DNA from: Stachybotrys elegans
Taxonomy: Eukaryota > Ascomycota > Sordariomycetes > Hypocreales > Stachybotryaceae
Length of the DNA stretch: 64,000 nucleotides
Assembly: GCA_020746835.1 (NCBI GenBank)
Contig: JAGPNK010000012.1
Span: 1,054,001-1,118,000, forward strand
Direction: 5' to 3'
Of the stretch, positions 56,672-64,000 are shown in pieces (position 1 is the stretch's first letter; each line of letters starts with the position of its first letter). The notes beneath the pieces are model-generated. The model had not been told where the DNA came from. It searched no databases and saw nothing but the letters and a program-made list of their open reading frames with translations. Made by a program: the position numbers and the translations under genes.

Positions 56672-58188
56672 ATGTCTATCCCAAAAGCAATAGAAGCAGT
56701 GCAGAAGATCTCGACCAAACTCGTCGCTCTTCCTGACAGTGAGGAGTACAATGAGATCATAAAGTCCTACTATACAGAGCTGGAGCGCGAGCTGAGACCT
56801 GCATGTTTCCTTACTCCTTACTCGCCAGGCGACGTCGCCGACATTTTGAAGGCTCTCAAACCACTTCTGGACAGCCCTGTTGTTGCGATTGCCGGCGCCG
56901 GACAACAGACAACGCCAGGTGCGGCGAACATCCAAGGTGGAATCACGATCCATCTGAGGAACCTTCGAGGAATCGACATTGACGAAGAGCACAAGACAAT
57001 CTCGGTAGGTGCAGGAGAGAATATGGGGCATGTTTATGAGAAGGCTGCCGCCATGGGCCTTGGCGTTGCGGGCAACCGTCATGCCAGGGGTGGAATTGGA
57101 GGAGAAGCACTTCAAGGCAGGCCTACCATCCTTCAATGAGAGTGTTATTAAGCTAACCTTTTTTCCAGGCGGCTTGTCGTACTATTCCTATTCACGAGGC
57201 TTTATATGCGATGGCATCGTCAACTACCAAGTCGTCCTGGCCAGTGGAGAAATCGTTGACGCAAACGCTGAAACCAACCGGGACTTATGGATTGCCCTTA
57301 GAGGCGGAGGCAACAACTTCGGCATCGTGACTCGCTTCGACTTTACAGCCTTCCCACAAGGTCAACTCTGGGGCGGCAAGGTTTACTACTTTGAGTCAAG
57401 CTTTCCTGGACAGATCAAGAGCCTGGTTGATTATCTGCACGAGCCAAACCCCGATGTCGACGTGCACATTTGCCTCAGTCTCGGTTACGCAGCCACTCTT
57501 GGGAGTACGGTTTGTATGAACGACATTTTCAGCCTGAAGCCGGAGAAGCCCAAGTCTCTAGAGCTCTTTGCGGATATCGATCCTCAAATTGAACAAATGA
57601 AGACGCTGCGGGTTGCGTCCTTGAAGGACCTTACTACTGAGATATTTGAGGGCGCGTTTGCGAACAGGTAAAGGAGCTTCCTTTTCATCTGGCCTCGCTA
57701 ACTTGTCACAGAGTTGTGAAGATGACAACTACTGTCAAGTCAGATACTAATATCCTCGAGTACGCTGTACAAACGTACCACGAAGCGTTCAAGGAGCTCA
57801 AGGATATCGAGAACATCCTCTTCTCACTTACCTTTGAACCGATCCCAGTTTCCATTATGCAGCAGTCAATTGCTCGAGGGGGAATTCACTGGGATTAGAC
57901 CCGTCTGGAGGCCCTCTGGTAGTGGTTTTATTCTACACATCCTGGGACAATCCTGGCGATGATGCAAAGATTTACTCTGTCAACAAGGCTGCGATCAAGA
58001 GGCTGGAAAGTGAGGCACAGAGCAACAATGTCTCGGTACCCTACCTCTATCTTAATTACGGGTTCCCTCATCAGGATGTTATGAGGTCGTACGGGTCAGC
58101 AAGCCTCGACCACTTGCGCAAGGCAAGTTCAAAGTACGACCCTGATGGGTTCTTCCAAAAGGCTGGTGCAGGACTTTTCAAGCTGTGA
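56672..58188 (+). pseudogene. FAD-linked oxidase (BBE-like), frameshifted
   Basis: The gene consists of segments 56672-57116, 57169-57667 and 57712-58188. The first encodes the FAD-binding part ('VVAIAGAGQQTTPGAANIQG', 'GVAGNRHARGGIGGEALQ'), the second 'GGLSYYSYSRGF', 'LWIALRGGGNNFGIVTRF', and the third the substrate domain to 'YDPDGFFQKAGAGLFKL'. Two defects are visible. The first intron has a weak GC donor (CAAG/GCAGGC). Near 57880-57886 one base is missing relative to the expected frame, so translation stops at 57896-57898, about 100 residues before the natural end. After the shift the sequence is family-typical ('LVVVLFYTSWDNPGDDAKIYS'). This could be a recent pseudogene or a base-calling error. 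Intact members oxidise alcohols or amines with covalent FAD. Confidence 0.75.
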
Positions 58189-58802
58189 GCAGCCAATTTG
58201 TGCATTGTGGCTAGCATCGCTCATTACTCCCAATAAATTATGCACACCGTGCCTCCGTAAACTCGTCCACCCAGCGAATGCATCATGTGCAACCGTATTC
58301 GCACTGGATCTGGCCGACTCAAGTACGGGAATCAGTGACAAACTCCACAACTAGGGGGCACACATTACGAAATGGAACATTGGTAGATCATAGTGGGATT
58401 GCATGATCGATCCCCGATGATCCTCGGTCTTTTTACTTTTTCTACCAATTGCGGAAGCCGTGAGTGAGTGTCCGCCGATGTCGGTTTGATCGACACGTTC
58501 CTCCCGCTACGGCGATTTGCCGAACTTTACGGGTTACATCACGAGCCTCATGGTCTCGGGTGGGCCAAAGAGGGGACGGCGCAATAGCGCGCGAATGGCA
58601 GAGGCGGAATCTCCGCAAGCTGTCCCATTTTTCTGCCGACAGGAATGAATGCCGAAGTATGTGCCCAGCCGAGTAGAAAGACGGCAACCCCCCCTTCTTG
58701 GCAGTCTTTCGCACTTCCAAGTTGCCTCTTCTATTCATGTCACGTACAAAATCGACACCACCTTTCTTAACCAGCAATAGGCAAACGCCCAAGTTCAGCA
58801 AG
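58189..58802. promoter_or_regulatory. Upstream region of sugar transporter 2
   Basis: This 614-base gap lies between the oxidase and the transporter. The frame is open upstream of 58803 to an ATG at 58698, so the transporter start could be earlier. Confidence 0.35.
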
Positions 58803-60684
58803 ATGTCGGCAAATTGGAAAGCAACAGTTTCCAAGTATAATGTAGCCAATCGGCTCTACAAAGATTCGCTGCTCAATACTGTCTGTCTCGTTGCGGGTAT
58901 TTCCATCTTCTTCTTTGGCTATGACCAAGGACTGATGGGTGGTGTCAACACGGCGCGTGACTATGCCGAACTCATGGGGTTTGGTCATTGGGATGACGAG
59001 AGGCAGCTGGTCATTGTGGACCGACCTCTCTTACAAGGTGGCATTGTGAGTATGAGCCTCGCACTTGAACCGGCGATGACCTTACATGTTCTAGGTTGCA
59101 GTTTATTATCTTCCTGGAACCCTGTTTGGGTGTTTCTTTGGTGGGTGGTTCGGCGATCGGTATGGCCGTATTGCGACCATCGGGGTCGCATGTGTCTGGT
59201 CCATCCTGACGGCGGCTCTGCAATCTGCCTCTCAAAACGCGGACTGGATGTTTTGCGGTATGTTCTCAAGGCTCGCCCGACGCGCCTTCATCTTTGCTAA
59301 ACCACATGCCAGCGAGAGTACTCAACGGTATGGGCACGGGTATGCTGAACGCCATCACGCCAGTGTGGGCAACAGAAACGGCCGCGCACACATCTCGCGG
59401 TAAATTCGTCGCAATTGAGTTTACACTAAACATATTCGGCGTCGTCGTCGCTTATTGGCTCCAATTGTGAGGCAGCGCGTCCAGTTAGATTCCCATGACT
59501 GACATGCCACTAGTGGAACTTCTAGGTACAGAGATCCGGCGTCGTCGTTCGTCTGGAGATTCCCAATCGCTTTTCAGATCGTGCCTCTACTTGTCTTGGG
59601 TGCAATAATCTGGTTCATGCCTGAGTCGCCCCGATGGTTGGTCAAAGTCGGCCGCGAAGAGGAGGCTCGATTCATACTGGGGCGGCTTCGTGGTACCGAA
59701 GGCGACGATGGCGTACGTGCTGAGGCAGAGCTCCAGGAAATCATCAATACGAGGAATATGGAGCACGAGACTTCGAAGCAACAGAGCTACTTTGCCATGT
59801 TCTTCGGCATCGGCTCTGGCAAATTGCATACCGGTCGCCGGGTCCAGCTCGTCATCTGGTTGCAAATTCTCCAGGAATGGATTGGAATTGCGGGCATCAC
59901 GATATACGGTCCCACCATCTTCACCATTGCAGGTATCAGGGCTGAGGAACGTCTATGGGTCAGCGGCCTGAACAACATAACCTACATGGTCAGCTGCCCA
60001 TTAGTGATTCCCGGAGACTATTGACGACTAACTGTCCGTAGTTCGCGACACTGATATGCGTCTTCACGCTCGACCGAATTGGCCGCCGATGGACTCTGTA
60101 CTGGGGTTCAGTGGGCCAGGCAATTTGCATGTTTTGTGCTGGAGGACTCGCCCGTGCAACACTCAATGCCGGGCCTGATAATCGAGCGCAGCTTGGAGGC
60201 GCCGCAACCTTTTTTGTCTTTCTCTTCACAGCCATATTCGGAGCCACGTGGCTTACTGTTCCATGGCTTTACCCGGCCGAGATCTTTCCTCTTCAGGTGC
60301 GAGCCAAAGGCAATGCCTGGGGTGTTGTTGGTTGGTCTATTGGAAACGGCTGGACAGTAAGTCCCCTATCTCGGGTTGAACTTTACTAATGCAATTCAGG
60401 TTCTCCTCTTGCCCACTATATTCGAGAGATTAAACGAGAAAACGCTGTACATCTTTGGCGCTGTCAATGTCGCTTGCATCGTTATTGTATGGGCTCTCTA
60501 CCCTGAATCCAACCAACGTACATTGGAAGAGATGGATCTGGTCTTTGCCAGCGACAGCATTTGGAACTGGGAAGCTGAGAGGAATTTTGCCAAGCTCAAG
60601 GCTGAACACCCGGGCCTAGTGAGTGTGGTAAACGATGGTGGGAAGGCTGTGGACGAGGAGAGGGGGACTGTTCCCAGGAACTAG
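58803..60684 (+). CDS. MFS sugar transporter 2, six exons
   Basis: Exons 58803-59045, 59095-59257, 59313-59466, 59514-59988, 60042-60356 and 60400-60684 give 544 residues with consistent phases. Sugar-porter motifs are 'FFFGYDQGLMGGV', 'GDRYGRIATIGV', 'RVLNGMGTGMLNAITPVWATE', 'PESPRWLVKVGREEEAR', 'LDRIGRRWTLYWG' and 'YPESNQRTLEEMDLVF', the last a PETK-type motif with N in place of G. It should be a plasma membrane sugar or sugar-like proton symporter. In-frame ATGs at 58737 and 58698 could extend the N-terminus; 58803 gives the usual distance to TM1. It may share a substrate theme with the adjoining FAD oxidase. Confidence 0.9.
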
Positions 60685-60849
60685 ACAAACAATGGGGGCG
60701 CTCATTCGAATCGGGCTTTCGAAGACGTCATTGACCCTGGCGGTGCTTCGGCCCATATTCGGCCGCAGTCATCTCTCCAAATTTCGAGGCCAAGTAAACC
60801 CCTCATCCAACAATCTGCGCTGCCAAGGACGAAACGGCCAAAGAGAAAC

Positions 60850-61656
60850 ATGGCGTTCGCGCCCAAATCATGTTTCTTAGCGCTGGGACTGGCTGCAACA
60901 GTGCATGCCCTCAGCTATCCACAACAGACAGTAATGAATCTAGGCCCAGCTGACTATATTCATCTACGACCTGCCGTGGAGGCTGATCTCGACGACCTTG
61001 TTACTATTCTCATCGATGCATTTGCACCAGGACCTGTGTGGCGGTACATCTTTCCGCATCTCGACAAATACTATGACTCCCTATGGCATTGTTTTCGGAC
61101 AGAAATTGCTCAAGAATTTGACCATGTCCCCAACACAACTTTCATAAATGTGATTGAGAAACCCAAGCATACCATCCACGACTTTGGGCCTCGTCGAGTA
61201 GTAGGCATTGGGATCTGGAACTTGCTCTCTCCAAACCCTCAAGTACAACTTCAGTCTACATTTCTCTCTGAGGCTCACGCGGCCTTTTTGGGCTGCAACG
61301 ATAACCCGGCCGTTAACCAGACTCGTGTTCTTCACTATGCTGCCCAAGCCGACCGGGCAGATCGTTACTATATCCGTAACCGTCGACAAGACCAATTCTA
61401 TCTGAACATGTTGGCGACGCACCCTGACTGGGATGGCCATGGGTTTGGCGCGGCAAATCTCGATTGGGGCTTCAAAAAGGCAAAGAGCCTGGGCGGGAAT
61501 ATTCCAATCACCTTGTTGGCAACCCCTGCCGGTTGGCCTCTATATGACAAATCTGGGTTTGAGAGTGTTGCGAATTTCACAATCACATCAATGGATGATG
61601 ATATGGATGACTTTTGGTTTGAGTATATGAGGGTTGGCAACTTTACAAACGAGTAG
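60850..61656 (+). CDS. GNAT-fold acetyltransferase-like protein with signal peptide
   Basis: A single exon encodes 268 residues. After a hydrophobic N-terminus that looks like a cleavable signal ('FLALGLAATVHALS') comes a GNAT fold: 'YIHLRPAVEADLDDLVTILIDAF' (beta1-alpha1), 'VVGIGIWNLLSP' (beta4 region), 'FYLNMLATHPDWDGHGFGAANLDWGF' (acetyl-CoA loop region, here HPDWDGHGFG instead of the usual hPxxRGxGxG), and 'LLATPAGWPLYDKSGFE'. Potential N-glycosylation sites NTT, NQT, NFT occur. GNATs are normally cytosolic, so the leader is unusual. It may be a secreted or ER-lumenal variant, or the N-terminal Met may be wrong (the next in-frame Met is residue 29, just before the fold). Confidence 0.75.
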   Translation: MAFAPKSCFLALGLAATVHALSYPQQTVMNLGPADYIHLRPAVEADLDDLVTILIDAFAPGPVWRYIFPHLDKYYDSLWHCFRTEIAQEFDHVPNTTFINVIEKPKHTIHDFGPRRVVGIGIWNLLSPNPQVQLQSTFLSEAHAAFLGCNDNPAVNQTRVLHYAAQADRADRYYIRNRRQDQFYLNMLATHPDWDGHGFGAANLDWGFKKAKSLGGNIPITLLATPAGWPLYDKSGFESVANFTITSMDDDMDDFWFEYMRVGNFTNE

Positions 61657-64000
61657 TCTGAGTGGCTGCTCAGAATTGATGAATAGGTGAAAAGGCAGTG
61701 TCAATTTTCCGGCTCGGGTTGTTGACAAGTGGTGGGAGATGCAGGCCGCCTAAACCTCCGGGACAACAGTCTATGTAGATGGGAATGATGAAGTGCCCTA
61801 ACGTGATGGGAACAAGCAACTTGCAGAAGAGTCGGTGTAATCATGCAGAAAGAAAAGACTACAATATTAGGACAATCATTCTACATCATCAGAGATGTTC
61901 ATGTAACATGTTGTATATTCAATAGTAGGCGGCCCTCTCATTTCAGGGTAGGGTTTCCTTGGATAACATCGAATCTAACCTTGCCTTGCGGGCCAAAAGA
62001 AACTTCACGCTTCACGGGATTTCTTTGCGCTTATTACAATGACTCTACCAGCATACTCTATATCCAGAACCATTTGCACCCACTCTCCACTGTATGGTAC
62101 CCAGTAAACACTTGCGAAATGGCGCTCGTAGACCAGCCAGATCTTATGGATTACCACTTACCATGCAGCCAACGCAACATTGGGTCTGATTTGACTTCGT
62201 TTGATCGCCCGGGACCTAAATTAGGCTCGTCGTACCTTGCTCATCTATTTCAGCCAATCAACTCGTCGCCGCTCACAGGCTTGGCCAGAAGCAGATAAGT
62301 AGCGAGCGGCCTCTGTACATTAAAGCGGTGAGCGAGAGGGAGGCGGCCCTAGAGTAAGCTTTGCTAAGGCCCCGTCTCTCGAAACAACAGTACAGATCCG
62401 GTTATGATATTAAACGGGACTAGAAGTAGATACAGAGCAAGATTACGCTGACTCACGTACGCCAAGAGATGAACCGGGCTTCAACTCCATTATGTGGAAA
62501 AGGTAGATCGTCATCAGCAAGTCCATTGAAGCTGTATGGCTCATGCGACGACTGCATCGTGAACTCTTTCCGCAAGAATTACACTCGCCAAGGAGCGGTG
62601 GGCATTCACAGGAAATTTTACATTGCAACGTCGTTTACAACAACTATAAGTAACCAGACAGCTTCCTCAACATCAGTCCAGTCCGTCTCACAACTCATTC
62701 ATCACCGACAATCTACCATCCCCTTTTGAAACATCTGACAAAGGATGCGAGTTTGTAAGTTATCCGATCAATTCTCAAACCTCATCATACGCTGTTCTTC
62801 CAGCTATTGGGAAACGATACTAAGACTTGCCAGTGGACCGATTACGACTGGAATGGCCATTTCTGCTATGGTACCGGTCTCGTTGTCGAAAGGGACCGTT
62901 ACCCGCGCCTGGAAGCGCCATTCAATAATGCCATTAGCTGCCGTTACTGCTATTGGCGATAAATGGCATCTTGCCTTGTAGGTCAGTGGCGGTGACAATA
63001 TCTTGCTTGCCAAGTCGCCTGTTCTCTGGTGGGCAAGTAAAATGTTGGATTAGAAGTAGATGGCGTGAAAGATCTGAGAGTTGGACAGTAGTAGAGTTTT
63101 GAATATAAAAGTTTGGTGCAAATTCTTCCTCTGAATGCATTGATAGCATGCAAGCGTGATTGTCAATCCGAGCATAGAATTGGTCTCGAAGGCATGCTGC
63201 CATGCACTTTGTGTAATGATGTCGGATGAGTCGTGGCACCATCGTTTCAAACCCTCACGCCTAATGGCTGGGAACCACTCTTGAAATGGAGCGGTTTCAG
63301 TCATCAATTACATGCTTGGTATTCTGAGTGAGGCTGAGGTTGGCAGCAGTACAGAAAGCATTGGTGTGAAGATAACAATACTAGAGAAAATCGGCTCGCG
63401 CTTCGACTGCTTCAAGAGTTGGAGAGATTCCGTCGAAGTTGCGAGATGGAATCACACTTTCTCGCTGTGGAGGATTATTCAGAAGTTTCTCTGACTGGCT
63501 ACCGGACATTTGCTACTTCGAGTTGACGATAAAGAGGTAGCTCTGCATTTCTGTATCATGGCACACACCACGGCCGGGAGTCTAGGCAACCGGTTGTCGC
63601 AAAACAACGGAGCCTACACTTTGGCGCATGACAGATAGGCGTTAGCCATCCTTGGGTTACTTGGTCTCATCAGTCAAGCCGACTTTGTGGAATGGAATGG
63701 GCAAAAAAGCATCGAGCCTTATCTTGTTGATGCCAAGCGGGTCAATTCAAGACCATGCCCTCTTTTTGTCTACCCACAGTGAGCACACGTCTCGTAGCTA
63801 TCTCCGAGCACTGAGGAATACGAGATGGAAAGGGCTTATCTAGTAACCCCTCATTACCTATCTATAACCCTACACTTGATGCGTGCTGTCATTGGTCAAT
63901 GGAGGTATTTCTGTGCCTCCCCCAGTAAATCACGCGGGGCTTGGCGGAGTTGGAACGAATGATCGGGATCAATTCAGTGTCTGCTCCATAGTCGTTCTAG
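61657..64000. other. Unannotated 2.3 kb end of window
   Basis: No gene is supported. A short stretch at 62805-62960 encodes a Cys/aromatic-rich peptide ending at a stop and preceded by a splice-acceptor-like CAG at 62803, but I could not connect it to a start. It may be the 3' exon of a small secreted protein or chance. Confidence 0.35.

Noticed and set aside
62743..62965. Possible two-exon small Cys-rich secreted protein
   Set aside because: The only nearby ATG gives a phase that hits a stop after the acceptor; no signal peptide exon found.

Overview
The window is nuclear DNA of a filamentous ascomycete, most likely a sordariomycete (Hypocreales-like). Genes are on both strands, many are split by short GT-AG introns of about 48-110 bases with CTAAC/CTGAC-type branch sites, and the families are typically fungal: HET, NACHT-WD40, fungal N-terminal STAND, CFEM/rhodopsin-type receptors, Zn2Cys6 regulator, DUF3433, P450s and MFS transporters. 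No rRNA, tRNA or CRISPR was found. Most multi-exon models below were built by hand by joining exons in phase; each closes to a single open frame unless noted. Their exact ends are predictions.

Layout. 1-3 kb: 3' part of a secreted LVIVD-repeat (choice-of-anchor B) protein and a six-exon MFS transporter. 3.4-8.4 kb: a large NLR-type receptor with a SesB-like alpha/beta-hydrolase, a NACHT domain and a WD40 region. 10-11.3 kb: a Kex2-processed cysteine-rich secreted protein and a decayed ketosamine-3-kinase fragment. 12-22.5 kb: a possible biosynthetic group made of a 590-residue protein with a DxxDxxxD motif (candidate non-canonical terpene cyclase), a GMC oxidoreductase with a signal peptide and a C-terminal KDEL, a P450 and a rhodopsin-type membrane protein. 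23-27 kb: a large DUF3433 membrane protein with a 15-bp coding tandem repeat.

28-39.3 kb: an MFS drug/polyamine-type transporter divergent from a Zn2Cys6 regulator, with a strong 31-bp palindrome between them, then a tyrosinase, a cyclase-family hydrolase and a sugar transporter. 39.7-46 kb: a HET protein, a CFEM-domain seven-helix receptor and a second P450. 47-55.3 kb: an F-box-like protein, a HeLo-like STAND N-terminal protein with no NTPase, and a second HET protein. 55.3-61.7 kb: an AT-rich relic, a FAD-linked oxidase broken by a one-base frameshift, a sugar transporter and a GNAT-fold protein with an apparent signal peptide. The last 2.3 kb holds no gene I can support.

Two themes run through the window. 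One is specialised metabolism with its transport and regulation (12-22 kb, 28-46 kb, 56-61 kb). The other is fungal self/non-self recognition (NLR, two HET proteins, HeLo-like protein). Both are typical of accessory, fast-evolving fungal DNA. The candidate terpene cyclase next to a putatively ER-retained GMC enzyme and an ER P450 is the most likely undescribed system here.
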